Shown here: one piece after another, positions 17,648 through 26,737 of the stretch
Layout: every line of letters begins with the position of its first letter
Numbering within the stretch: the stretch's first letter is position 1
NCBI GenBank assembly: GCA_003155915.1
Contig: PMFA01000021.1
Span: 174,268 to 234,021, forward strand
DNA: 59,754 nt
Source of the DNA: Acidimicrobiaceae bacterium
GTDB taxonomy: Bacteria; Actinomycetota; Acidimicrobiia; Acidimicrobiales; RAAP-2
Reading direction: 5' to 3'
Translations under genes and position numbers: made by a program
The notes under the pieces: generated by a model
Databases searched by the model: none
The model's input: only the letters and a program-made list of their open reading frames with translations
What the model was told of the DNA's origin: nothing

Positions 17648-18693
17648 AAGAATCCGTCTCGGCCGTCGAGGCCGTTACTTTGAATGCGTTGGAGCGGACC
17701 GCCATGGACTCCGAAAGTCCATGGCGGTCATCACTGCAACAGTTGCGCCGTAATCGCGCGGCGATGATTGCGCTCGGTGTGCTGCTGTTCATGGTCGTGG
17801 TCACCCTGTTGGCGCCGCTGTACGCCCACGACATCGCCCACGACAACCCCTTCGCGTCGAACCTCCAGGGCCGCATCAAGATCGGCAACCACTACCGCAG
17901 CGTGATGCAGGCCAATACCCAAGGCCTCGGCTTGGGCGTGACGCCGATCGGCCCGACCTGGGATTTCTCCAAGTACTTCCTGGGGGCTGACGAACTCGGG
18001 CGCGACGTCTTCGCACGGATGCTCTACGGCGGTCGGGTCACCCTACTCATCGGGTTTTCTTCGGGACTGATCTGCATCGTCGTCGCGACCGTGCTCGGGA
18101 TGTTGGCGGGCTACTTCGGCCGCGCGACGGACTGGATTATCTCGCGACTCCTCGACATCGTGTGGGCGTTCCCGATCTACCTGCTGGCGATCTCGCTCTC
18201 CGTGATCCTGGTGACGAGTGGACTGGACCTCGGCATCATCCACATCGGCGCCGGTTCACTGCTCTTGCCGATTCTGATCATTGCGTCGGTGTACGTTCCC
18301 TACGTGGCGAGACCTGTTCGCGGGATCGTCTTCTCATTGAAGGAGCGCGAGTTCATCCAGGCGGCGATCGCGTCCGGCGCGTCGGACTGGCATATCTTGC
18401 GCAAGGAGATTCTGCCGAACGTGGCGCCGAGCGTGATTGTCTTCTTCCCGCTGATGGTGGCGCTCAACATCTTGACCGAGTCGGCCCTCTCGATCCTCGG
18501 CATCGGCGTTCAGCCGCCGCAGGCCAGTTGGGGAACGATCATCAACGACGGACTGCAGCTCCTCTACACCCGGCCGTGGGTCGCCATCGGTCCCGGCGTC
18601 TGCATCGTGATCACGTGTGTCGCCCTCAATATCCTCGGTGACGGCGTTCGCGACGCGTTCGATCCCCGAGCCAAATTGCGCGGATCGATATAG
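17635..18693 (+). CDS. ABC importer permease, DppC type
   Basis: A 352-residue permease with an N-terminal helix at about 42-62, a long periplasmic loop, and five C-terminal helices. The coupling motif EREFIQAAIASGASDWHILRKEILPN is the EAA loop of the DppC class. The GTG at 17635 overlaps the end of the binding-protein gene by 13 bases; ATG 17704 is a less likely alternative. It pairs with the following DppB-type permease. Confidence 0.92.
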   Translation: MGEIEESVSAVEAVTLNALERTAMDSESPWRSSLQQLRRNRAAMIALGVLLFMVVVTLLAPLYAHDIAHDNPFASNLQGRIKIGNHYRSVMQANTQGLGLGVTPIGPTWDFSKYFLGADELGRDVFARMLYGGRVTLLIGFSSGLICIVVATVLGMLAGYFGRATDWIISRLLDIVWAFPIYLLAISLSVILVTSGLDLGIIHIGAGSLLLPILIIASVYVPYVARPVRGIVFSLKEREFIQAAIASGASDWHILRKEILPNVAPSVIVFFPLMVALNILTESALSILGIGVQPPQASWGTIINDGLQLLYTRPWVAIGPGVCIVITCVALNILGDGVRDAFDPRAKLRGSI

Positions 18694-19665
18694 ATGCTGC
18701 GCTTCATAGCGAAACGGCTGGCGTCGGCGATCTTGGTGATGTTCACCATCAGCGTGCTCGTCTTCCTGATCTTTTTCGCGACGCCGGGCGTGAACCCCGC
18801 CTCGCGCATCGCCGGGCGCACCGCCTCGCCGGCGGTTCTGCGCCAAGTCTCCAAGGAGTTCGGTCTCAATCGGCCGCTCCCTATTCGCTACGGCTTGATG
18901 ATGTACCACCTCTTCATCAAGCAGGACCTGACGTCCTACGTCAATATCGGCGACAGGATCATCCCTCAGATCACCGCCGCGGCGCCGATCACGTTGTCAC
19001 TTATCTTCGGCGCCGTCGTGATCTGGCTCCTCGTGGGAATCTCCGGCGGGGTCATCGCCGCCAAGAACAAGGGCAAGTTCGTCGATCCGTTGGTCATGTT
19101 CTTCGGCATCGCCGCGATCTCCATTCCGGTGTACTGGCTCGGTGAGATGGTCTCGCTCGTCACCCAGGGCGGGTTGCATAATTCGATCTTTGCGTGGGTG
19201 CCCAATGGCGGCTACGTGTCGTTAACGCAGAACCCGTGGCAGTGGGCGCTGCACCTCTTCTTTCCCTGGCTCACGTTGGCGAGTCTCTACGCGGGAATCT
19301 ACGCCCGAGTGTTGCGCGGCGAATTGATCAACAATATGAACGAGGACTACATTCGCACCGCCCGAGCCAAAGGCCTCTCCGAGCGCCGGATCCTCTATCG
19401 CCACGCACTGCGATGCTCGCTGATCTCGATCGTCTCACTCTTCGGCCTCGACGTCGGCGTACTCGTGGGCGGTGCCGCGTTGTTGACCGAGGTCGTCTTC
19501 GGCCTTCAGGGAGTCGGATGGCTCACCTACCAGGGACTGCAAAACCTCGACTTGCCGCTCATCATGGGTTGTGTCATGTACGGCGCGTTCTTCGTGGTCC
19601 TCGCGAGCGCCGCCGTCGACGTGATCTACGCCTACATCGATCCAAGGATTCGCGTTGTCGCCTGA
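18694..19665 (+). CDS. ABC importer permease, DppB type
   Basis: A 323-residue permease beginning MLRFIAKRLASAILVMFTIS, the standard DppB start, with an EAA loop MNEDYIRTARAKGLSERRILYRHA. Its ATG directly follows the TAG of the previous gene, so the two are coupled. In dipeptide systems the B and C permeases form the heterodimeric pore. Gene order C before B is reversed relative to the classical dpp order. Confidence 0.92.
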   Translation: MLRFIAKRLASAILVMFTISVLVFLIFFATPGVNPASRIAGRTASPAVLRQVSKEFGLNRPLPIRYGLMMYHLFIKQDLTSYVNIGDRIIPQITAAAPITLSLIFGAVVIWLLVGISGGVIAAKNKGKFVDPLVMFFGIAAISIPVYWLGEMVSLVTQGGLHNSIFAWVPNGGYVSLTQNPWQWALHLFFPWLTLASLYAGIYARVLRGELINNMNEDYIRTARAKGLSERRILYRHALRCSLISIVSLFGLDVGVLVGGAALLTEVVFGLQGVGWLTYQGLQNLDLPLIMGCVMYGAFFVVLASAAVDVIYAYIDPRIRVVA

Positions 19666-20680
19666 AGAGACCCCCACCGACGCAGTCTTGAGCGTGCGGG
19701 ACCTGTCAGTCTCGTTCGCGACGCGCCAGGGCGTCGTGCGAGCCGTCGACGGACTCTCCTTCGACGTCGGAACGAAGGAAGTGCTCGGCATCGTCGGCGA
19801 GTCCGGATCGGGCAAGAGCGTCGCGATGTACTCGATGCTCGGGCTCGTGCGCGACGCCAACGTATCGATCTCGGGCAGCGTGCGCTTCGAGGGCCGCGAG
19901 ATCCTCGGGCTCTCCGATACCGAGATGCAATCGGTGCGCGGCGGCGAGGTCGGCATGATCTTTCAAGACCCGATGACCGCTCTGACGCCGGTCTACACCG
20001 TCGGTTGGCAGATCGTCGAGCAACTTCGCGCCCACAACGACATGACGAAGAAGGCGGCCTACGTTCGCGCGACCGAGTTGCTCGCCGAGGTCGGCATCCC
20101 TGACCCCAAGAGCCGTGTCAATCACTACCCTCACGAATTCTCTGGCGGCATGCGCCAGCGCGTCGTCATCGCCATGGCCCTCTCGTGCAATCCGAAACTG
20201 CTTATCGCTGATGAGCCGACGACGGCACTGGACGTCACGACCCAGGCCCAGATCCTGGACTTGATGGGCCGATTGCAGGCGATCCACGGATCCTCGATCG
20301 TGATCATCACGCACGACATGGGCGTGATCGCCGAGATCGCCCACCGGGTCGTCGTCATGTACGCGGGCCGCCCGGCCGAGATCGGACCGGAACTCGACGT
20401 CGTTCGATCGGCGCGCCACCCCTACACCTGGGGGCTACTCGGCGCGGTACCGCGCGCGGACGTGAAGACTCGCCGGCTCGTCACGATTCCCGGCAACGCC
20501 GTCTCGCCGCTCGAGGTGCCGACCGGTTGTGCGTTCGCGCCGCGTTGTCAGTACCGCATGGACATCTGCGCGGAACGCCCGCCGCTGCGCGGGGCCCGCG
20601 ACCACCTCGACGCCTGCTGGTTGAGCGACGAACAACGGCTCGAAATCCGATCGACCGTGACCGTGCGAGGTGAGTCGTGA
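19655..20680 (+). CDS. ABC importer ATPase, DppD type
   Basis: A 341-residue ATPase with Walker A GESGSGKS, Q-loop FQDPMTALTP, signature FSGGMRQRV, Walker B LLIADEPT and H-loop ITHDMG. The C-terminal extension includes the oligopeptide-type Cys cluster CAFAPRCQYRMDICAERPP, which in related proteins binds an Fe-S cluster. It starts at TTG 19655, overlapping the permease stop by 11 bases. With the next gene it forms the ATPase heterodimer. Confidence 0.92.
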   Translation: MSPEETPTDAVLSVRDLSVSFATRQGVVRAVDGLSFDVGTKEVLGIVGESGSGKSVAMYSMLGLVRDANVSISGSVRFEGREILGLSDTEMQSVRGGEVGMIFQDPMTALTPVYTVGWQIVEQLRAHNDMTKKAAYVRATELLAEVGIPDPKSRVNHYPHEFSGGMRQRVVIAMALSCNPKLLIADEPTTALDVTTQAQILDLMGRLQAIHGSSIVIITHDMGVIAEIAHRVVVMYAGRPAEIGPELDVVRSARHPYTWGLLGAVPRADVKTRRLVTIPGNAVSPLEVPTGCAFAPRCQYRMDICAERPPLRGARDHLDACWLSDEQRLEIRSTVTVRGES

Positions 20681-21678
20681 GCGACGACGTCCTGCTACGC
20701 GCGACTGACGTCGTCAAGAGCTTCGCGTCGAGACGGAGAGTCAAGGGGATTCGTTCGCTGAACACGGCCGTGAACGGCGTCTCACTCGAAGTGAAGCGCG
20801 GCGAGACTCTCGGTATCGTCGGGGAGTCGGGGTGCGGCAAATCCACGTTGGCTCGTTGCCTCGTTCAGTTACTGCCGGTCACCTCGGGCCACGTCGAGTT
20901 CAATGGCGTGGAACTGACGACGCTGTCGCGTCGCCAGCTCCGCCCGCATCGCCGTGAGATGCAACTCGTCTTTCAGGACCCCTACGCGTCGCTCAATCCC
21001 CGCCGAACGGTGGGCGATATCGTCGCCGATCCCATGCGGATAAACAAGATCGGCAGTGACGCCGAGATCAACGCCCGCGTGCGCGAACTGTTTCAGACGG
21101 TCGGACTCGACCCCACGGCGCTGCGGCGCTATCCGCACGAGTTTTCCGGTGGCCAGCGCCAGCGCATCGGCATCGCGCGTTCGCTCTCGCTGAATCCGTC
21201 GCTCGTCGTCGCCGACGAGCCGGTCTCGGCCCTGGACGTCTCGGTACAGGCCCAGGTGCTGAACCTCATGACGGACCTCCAGGACGAATTCAAACTCACG
21301 TATCTCTTCATCGCCCACGACCTAGGGGTGGTGCGCCACGTGTCGGACCGCGTGGGGGTGATGTACCTCGGCGAGATCGTCGAGCTGGGAGAGGCCGAGG
21401 CACTCTACGAGACACCACTACATCCCTACACCGAGGCGTTGTTGTCCGTCGTGCCCGAACTCAACGACACCGACGCGCCCCGTCGAGAGCGGATCATCAT
21501 CAGCGGCGACGTGCCCGACCCCGCGGACCGGCCGACGGGCTGCTCCTTCCATCCACGTTGCCCGGTGGCGACCGACCTGTGTACGACCGAGAAGCCAGAC
21601 TTCGTCGAGTTGCGCCCCGGTCGCTTCGTGGCCTGTCATCATCCTCGCAACCTCGAGGCCGTGGCTCCGATCACCTGA
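20677..21678 (+). CDS. ABC importer ATPase, DppF type
   Basis: A 333-residue ATPase with Walker A GESGCGKST, Q-loop FQDPYASLNP, signature FSGGQRQRIG, Walker B VVADEPVSALD and H-loop IAHDLG, and a C-terminal Cys-rich tail (CSFHPRCPVATDLCTTEKP). GTG 20677 overlaps the upstream TGA as GTGA. It closes the peptide importer operon. Confidence 0.93.
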   Translation: MSDDVLLRATDVVKSFASRRRVKGIRSLNTAVNGVSLEVKRGETLGIVGESGCGKSTLARCLVQLLPVTSGHVEFNGVELTTLSRRQLRPHRREMQLVFQDPYASLNPRRTVGDIVADPMRINKIGSDAEINARVRELFQTVGLDPTALRRYPHEFSGGQRQRIGIARSLSLNPSLVVADEPVSALDVSVQAQVLNLMTDLQDEFKLTYLFIAHDLGVVRHVSDRVGVMYLGEIVELGEAEALYETPLHPYTEALLSVVPELNDTDAPRRERIIISGDVPDPADRPTGCSFHPRCPVATDLCTTEKPDFVELRPGRFVACHHPRNLEAVAPIT

Positions 21679-21843
21679 GGAGTTAAAGAGCAAAGGCCTT
21701 CAGCGACGACGCACCATTGTGTAGGCCCGAACGGGGTTTGATCCCTGGGACCTCTTGCCATACAAAAAGTGCAATACTCTCCTACGTGCCAGCTTCCAGC
21801 TCTCTCTTTTCGCGGACCGGTCACGGACCGACCTCGGTGGCCA

Positions 21844-23757
21844 GTGAGTAACGGCGACGCCGAGAGCATCAATTTCGAGCAGTTCTTCTGGAGTTCTTCG
21901 GACCTGATGTCCATCTTGGACCTGGCCGGAGATTTCGTTCTCGTGAACGCGGCGTTTCAGAGCATTCTCGGATGGGAACGCGAGGAGTTGATCGGTCGGT
22001 CCTACCGGAGTTTCATCCATCCCGATGACCTGGAGCGGGTGTCCGCCGCATTCGATTCGGAGAATGGAATCACGCCCAGCGTCATCGAGCTGGAATTTCG
22101 CGAACGCTGTCGTGACGACAGCTACCGATGGATGAAGTGGACGGTTCGCAGGGACGGCGACCTCTATTACGCGGTCGGCCACGACATCACGTTGCGCAAG
22201 GAGACCATCGAAGCGTTGGCCGTCAGCCTCGAGAAGTCGCGCGCGATCTTCGACGCCGCCGTCGATTCGATCATCGTGATCGACAAGAACCTGAAGGTCG
22301 TTGAAGCGAGCCCCTCGAACGATTCAACCTTTGCCTTCTCGCGCGAGGAGACCGAAGGTCGCGGGGCGCTCGACTTCGTCCATCCCGATGATCAGGGCAT
22401 GATCCTCGAGGTGCTCGAACGCGGATTCGCCAACGACGAAGTCATGCAGGTGCGGTTCCGGGGACTCCATACCGACGGGCGTTGGGTAATGATCGAGTCT
22501 CGGGGCCGAGCGCTTCGTGACGCCCAGGGCAATCCGACGGGTGCCGTCATCATCTCGCGCGACATCTCGGAAACCGTCGAGGCTCAACGTGCGTTGGAGC
22601 AGGCGAAAATCGAGGCCGAAGAGGCGAACGTCGCGAAGAGCGAATTCATGTCGCGCATGAGCCACGAACTGCGCACGCCGCTCAACTCGGTCCTGGGCTT
22701 CGCTCAGATCCTCCAGATGGAGTTGACGGGAGCCGATGAACTCGAGATGATCGGCTACATCGTGAAATCGGGTGGCTTCTTGTTGGAGTTGATCAACGAA
22801 GTCCTCGACATCTCGCGCGTTGAGTCGGGCAGCATCGCGGTGTCCCTCGAGCTGGTCTCGGTCGACGAACTCGTACGTGAGAGTCTTGACGTCGTCGCGA
22901 GCGACGCCGCAGCCGCGGGCGTCGAACTCATCGATTTGTGCGCGGCGACGCGTCCGGTCCGCGCCGATCCTCTGCACCTCAAGCAGTCACTGGTCAATCT
23001 CCTGTCGAACGCCATCAAGTACAACCACGCCGGAGGGTCGGTCACCCTGACCAGCGAAGAGGTCGCGGACCGCCTACGACTGCGCGTCACCGATACCGGT
23101 CCCGGCGTGGCACCCCAGTTGCACGAACGACTCTTCGCGCCCTTCGATCGACTGGATGCCGAGTCCAAGGGGATCGAAGGTACCGGGTTGGGTTTGGCGC
23201 TCTCCAGAGGATTGATGGAGGCGATTGGTGGCTCGCTCGGCGTCGAGAGTGCTCCGGGCGTCGGTTCGACCTTCTGGCTCGAGTTGCCGCTCGCGACGAC
23301 CTCGACCAATTTCGCCACTACTGACCCGGTCGTGACAGCATCGTCGGATACGAACGTCGAGGCGTCGGCGACGGTTTTGTACATCGAAGACAACATCGGC
23401 AATGTGCGATTGATGGAACGTCTCTTCGCGCATCGGCCCCACATTCGATTGATCACCTCGCTACAGGGGAGTGTCGGGGTCGAGTTAGCGCAACAGCACC
23501 GCCCCGATTTGATTGTGCTGGACGTGCACATGCCCGATCTCTCAGGCTACGAAGTGTTCCAGCGCCTCTTGGGCGATGAACGCACGGCGTCGATTCCGGT
23601 CATCATGCTTTCGGCCGACGCCTCCCTGGAACAGATACAGCGATTCACCGACGCCGGTGCACGGGACTACTTGACGAAACCCCTCGACCTCCAGAACTTC
23701 CTCGCTCAACTCGACTTCTACCTGCAAACGAACGAAGCGTCGACCGATCCTGTTTGA
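21844..23757 (+). CDS. Soluble hybrid sensor histidine kinase with two PAS domains and a receiver
   Basis: About 637 residues without a membrane helix. Order: PAS (WSSSDLMSILDLAG onward), second PAS with PAC (to about 260), HisKA with H in FMSRMSHELRTPLN, HATPase with N-box LVNLLSNAIKYN, G1 DTGPGV and G2 GTGLGLAL, then a C-terminal receiver with Asp in VLDVHMPDLSG and Lys in YLTKPLD. The frame is open back to GTG 21769; GTG 21844 starts closer to the first PAS, and neither has a clear ribosome site. There is no partner regulator next to it. The signal is cytosolic and unknown. Confidence 0.9.
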   Translation: MSNGDAESINFEQFFWSSSDLMSILDLAGDFVLVNAAFQSILGWEREELIGRSYRSFIHPDDLERVSAAFDSENGITPSVIELEFRERCRDDSYRWMKWTVRRDGDLYYAVGHDITLRKETIEALAVSLEKSRAIFDAAVDSIIVIDKNLKVVEASPSNDSTFAFSREETEGRGALDFVHPDDQGMILEVLERGFANDEVMQVRFRGLHTDGRWVMIESRGRALRDAQGNPTGAVIISRDISETVEAQRALEQAKIEAEEANVAKSEFMSRMSHELRTPLNSVLGFAQILQMELTGADELEMIGYIVKSGGFLLELINEVLDISRVESGSIAVSLELVSVDELVRESLDVVASDAAAAGVELIDLCAATRPVRADPLHLKQSLVNLLSNAIKYNHAGGSVTLTSEEVADRLRLRVTDTGPGVAPQLHERLFAPFDRLDAESKGIEGTGLGLALSRGLMEAIGGSLGVESAPGVGSTFWLELPLATTSTNFATTDPVVTASSDTNVEASATVLYIEDNIGNVRLMERLFAHRPHIRLITSLQGSVGVELAQQHRPDLIVLDVHMPDLSGYEVFQRLLGDERTASIPVIMLSADASLEQIQRFTDAGARDYLTKPLDLQNFLAQLDFYLQTNEASTDPV

Positions 23758-23845
23758 CGGTGGATTCGTCGAGGTCTCCTAACGAACGTCGCGATTGGCG
23801 GCGCCACCGATGGGCTGTACCGTCGCCGACCACGGCGTCGTCAGT

Positions 23846-24655
23846 TCAGCCCGGCGTCGTCGAAGGAGTTCGTGCGAAGGGGAACCCGGCGGTCGCCGAG
23901 AAGTTGCCGTCGTCGTCAATGATGAGGGCTTCGAATTCATCGAGTTCCTCAACGAGAGGGAGTGCCGGAACGCCCGCCACGGCGAGCGCCGTCGCGAGGG
24001 CGTCGGCGAGGCCGAGGTCCGTGCCCGTCACCGTCGCCGACGCCGCTCGTGAGGTGGGCAGTCCCGTATGCGGGTCAATCAGGTGCCCGCCGCGTTCGTA
24101 GACGCCCGACGTGGCAACCGCGCCGGGTGTCTCTACGACGCAGGCGAGATGTTGGGTGTCGGCCGGATCGACGATGCCGATGCGAAACGCCACGTCGTGT
24201 TGAGGGCCACCGAAGCTAGCGGTATCGCCGGCCGCGTTCACCAAAGCGCCGCGGATTCCACTTCGGCGCAACACGTCGAGCGATCGCTGGGCGGCCCAAC
24301 CCTTCACGTATCCGGTAGGGTCCACGCCGCCGGGAATGGACCACGGGTCGAACCAGCCGCCGGTGATGGTTCGCGCCACTCGGCACAGTTCCAGCACTTC
24401 GCCGACAGTTTCGGGGCACTGCTCGAGGGTGAGCTCGCCTCGTCGCAGTCCGGAGATCGGGCTGTGCGCTTTGTACGTGCTGAAGACGTTGTCGGCCTGG
24501 TGAAGCACGTCAATCGCCTCGTGGAGAAGGTTCCACAACGTCGTCGACGGTGGCTCGTCGTCGTAGAGGTCGAACGTGACGATCGTCCCCATGACGTGTT
24601 CGTCGTGATGAAGGATCTTGCGGGTCCCCTGTTGCGTCGCGGACGACCTCATCAC
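23846..24655 (-). CDS. apbE: FAD:protein FMN transferase (ApbE)
   Basis: A 269-residue flavin transferase that attaches FMN to Thr through a phosphoester bond. The MGTIVTFDLY start, the GGWFDPWSI segment and the C-terminal A-TSGVYERGGHLIDPHTG and GTDLGLADALATAL motifs are typical. It overlaps the FMN-binding protein gene by ATGA, so the modifier and its likely target are translationally coupled. No signal peptide is apparent, so the site of action (cytosol, or anchored by other means) is open. Confidence 0.92.
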   Translation of the reverse strand: MMRSSATQQGTRKILHHDEHVMGTIVTFDLYDDEPPSTTLWNLLHEAIDVLHQADNVFSTYKAHSPISGLRRGELTLEQCPETVGEVLELCRVARTITGGWFDPWSIPGGVDPTGYVKGWAAQRSLDVLRRSGIRGALVNAAGDTASFGGPQHDVAFRIGIVDPADTQHLACVVETPGAVATSGVYERGGHLIDPHTGLPTSRAASATVTGTDLGLADALATALAVAGVPALPLVEELDEFEALIIDDDGNFSATAGFPFARTPSTTPG

Positions 24656-25173
24656 AGTCCCAACTTTGAGAGCGCCGACTGGAGCGACTGCTCGAACCCG
24701 GCGGTCGTGAAGCTGGCACCGGAGACGCCTTGGATATTGGCGCTCTGGGCGCTCAGGGCCTGTTGTTCGAGCTGGGGGATCGACTGTTGGTCGATGTACT
24801 CCGAGCGAGGGTTACCTCCGTCGTTGATCGACGCGATCGAGACGTTCGTGATCGTGCTACCCGAGACGGTGACCTTGACGGCGAGTATTCCGTAGCTGTA
24901 GTTGGTGGCCGTGCCCGTGGCGCTGCGCGCGACCGAGGGTGCCGCGGTCGTGGTGGTCGTGGGTACCACTCTCGTCGTGGTGGGCGGAGTCGAACCGCTC
25001 GTTCGCGGCACGCTCGTCGTGGTCGGTGCGAGCGTCGTGGTCGTGGTCGAACGCGCGGGCGCCGTCACCGCTGACAGCGAGCCGAGCGAGAGTTGCACCG
25101 CGGTCGAATTGAAGCTCAGTAGTCCGGCGAGCCCCACCACGGTTCCCGCCACGACGATATGTGCGCGTTTCAT
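24652..25173 (-). CDS. Membrane-anchored FMN-binding domain protein
   Basis: A 173-residue protein: an N-terminal hydrophobic helix (about 5-22), an extended Thr/Pro-rich linker (about 42-80) that would span the cell wall, and an FMN_bind domain. Its C-terminal SGASFTT contains the flavinylation motif S-G-A-S-x-T with Thr156 as the predicted FMN attachment site. The adjacent apbE supplies the transferase. I infer an extracytoplasmic one-electron carrier fed by the flavocytochrome gene upstream. Confidence 0.88.
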   Translation of the reverse strand: MKRAHIVVAGTVVGLAGLLSFNSTAVQLSLGSLSAVTAPARSTTTTTLAPTTTSVPRTSGSTPPTTTRVVPTTTTTAAPSVARSATGTATNYSYGILAVKVTVSGSTITNVSIASINDGGNPRSEYIDQQSIPQLEQQALSAQSANIQGVSGASFTTAGFEQSLQSALSKLGL

Positions 25174-25217
25174 GTGGGCCTTCCTGGTCGTGTCGTCATG
25201 TGCATTTCTCCAATCAC

Positions 25218-26654
25218 CTAAAAGGCGAACGCCTCTTGATGGATTCGGTCGTGTCGAACACCCAGTCGTAACAGGGATTCGGTTACTCCTTCGCTGAAGC
25301 CGGCGGGGCCACAGACGTAGACGTCGGTGTTACTCACTTTGCCCACCAACTTTCGCAGTACGTTCCCGTCGAGGCGGACCTTCTTGCGCGGCCCGACGAT
25401 CTCGTGGAGTTGACCGCCGCGTTCACTCACGAGCTGCGTCACTTCGGCGCGATGGACGAGGTCTTCAGCGCTCGAGGCCCGCAAGATCACGGTGACGTCA
25501 GTGTGCTCCGGCAGGTCTTCGAGCAGGGCTCGGATCGGCGAGATGCCCACGCCGGCGCCGATCAGGACGACGCGGCCGCCGCGACGGGCGTGTCGCGTGA
25601 AGACGCCGTAGGGTCCCTCGACCCAGACGCGCGTACCCGGCTTGAGCCGCGTCGCGGCCAGGCTCTGCATGCCGAGCCGTTTGATGGTCACTCGAATGAA
25701 CGGTGGACGGGGCAGTGCCGACAGAGAATACGGATGCGAGTGCCACCACAGGTCCCGGGCCATGAAACGCCATTGGAAGAACTGTCCACCCGACACCTCA
25801 AATCGCGACATGTTGCGACCCTTGATCACGATCGAATACACCCCGGGCGCCTCTTCTTTCACGCTCGACACGCGCAATTGGTGGCGAAGGTTTCTGGCGA
25901 GTGGTCGGAGAATTCGTATTGACAAGACGGCTCCGAGGGCGGCGGCCGAGAGCGCGATCCAGAAGTCGAGCGCGAGGGGATGTCCGATGAACATGACGCC
26001 GGTCTTTATTTCGTGAGCGAAGGCCAGCACGAGAGCGAGATAGAGATAGAGGTGCACGGCCCACCACGTCTGGTATCGCATGGTGCGTCGCACGGCCGGT
26101 ATCGACGAGACGCCGGCGACGATCAAAAGCACGAAGGCGACCGTGGCCGTGAGCATGTCGGGGTAGTGCATGATGAACGTCCAGAATTCGCTCACGACAC
26201 CGACGTGCGAGGCCTCGGCGTATCCGAGGGTGATGAACACCACGTGCAGGGCGATGAGCGCGATCGGCCAGCCCCCCACGGTGCGGTGCCAGCGAACGAG
26301 ACGGACCTGGCCCACCGTCTCTTCGAGCCACGGTAGACGCGTGACCAGGAGAACCATGATGATGAGCATGTACGTGCCGCTCAGTCCGGTCAGCCTTCCG
26401 AAGAACGTGAACCACCCTCCGGCGGAGTCGAAGGACGCGATCGACTGGCCCACGAACGCGAGACCGATGGAGAGACCGAGACCGATCCCGGCGATCAGAG
26501 CGAGGGCGTTGGCGATGCGCGGTCGCGGCGGTCGTGCGCTTCGGCGAGGCGCTCGAGAGGGACGACGCTTCGTTTCGAACGACGTATTCTCTTGCTGCGG
26601 TCGTGTGGTGACATCAGTCATGGTTGGACGATACGGGCTCATAATAAGGAGCAC
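25218..26654 (-). CDS. Ferric reductase-like transmembrane flavocytochrome (NAD(P)H oxidoreductase)
   Basis: Up to 478 residues. About six hydrophobic helices with conserved His residues (WHRTVGGWPIALIALHVVF, WWAVHLYLYLALVLAFAHE) form a ferric-reductase-like b-haem domain. It is followed by a FAD-binding barrel (HSHPYSLSALPRP) and an NAD(P)-binding domain (LIGAGVGISPIRALLE) ending FAF. Such proteins pass electrons from NAD(P)H across the membrane. The start is uncertain: GTG 26654, ATG 26642 or ATG 26621, none with a strong ribosome site. It heads the cluster with the FMN-binding protein and apbE. Confidence 0.88.
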   Translation of the reverse strand: MLLIMSPYRPTMTDVTTRPQQENTSFETKRRPSRAPRRSARPPRPRIANALALIAGIGLGLSIGLAFVGQSIASFDSAGGWFTFFGRLTGLSGTYMLIIMVLLVTRLPWLEETVGQVRLVRWHRTVGGWPIALIALHVVFITLGYAEASHVGVVSEFWTFIMHYPDMLTATVAFVLLIVAGVSSIPAVRRTMRYQTWWAVHLYLYLALVLAFAHEIKTGVMFIGHPLALDFWIALSAAALGAVLSIRILRPLARNLRHQLRVSSVKEEAPGVYSIVIKGRNMSRFEVSGGQFFQWRFMARDLWWHSHPYSLSALPRPPFIRVTIKRLGMQSLAATRLKPGTRVWVEGPYGVFTRHARRGGRVVLIGAGVGISPIRALLEDLPEHTDVTVILRASSAEDLVHRAEVTQLVSERGGQLHEIVGPRKKVRLDGNVLRKLVGKVSNTDVYVCGPAGFSEGVTESLLRLGVRHDRIHQEAFAF

Positions 26655-26737
26655 CCTAAGAAGCGGCTAGGAGTTTGCTCAGAATCCGTCGCCGCCCTTT
26701 CGGCGACGTAACGATGTAGCAGTGAACGTGACATTGG

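Noticed and set aside
24068-24895. Plus-strand 275-codon frame opposite apbE
   Set aside because: It is the complement of the well-supported apbE and FMN-binding genes and shows no domain.
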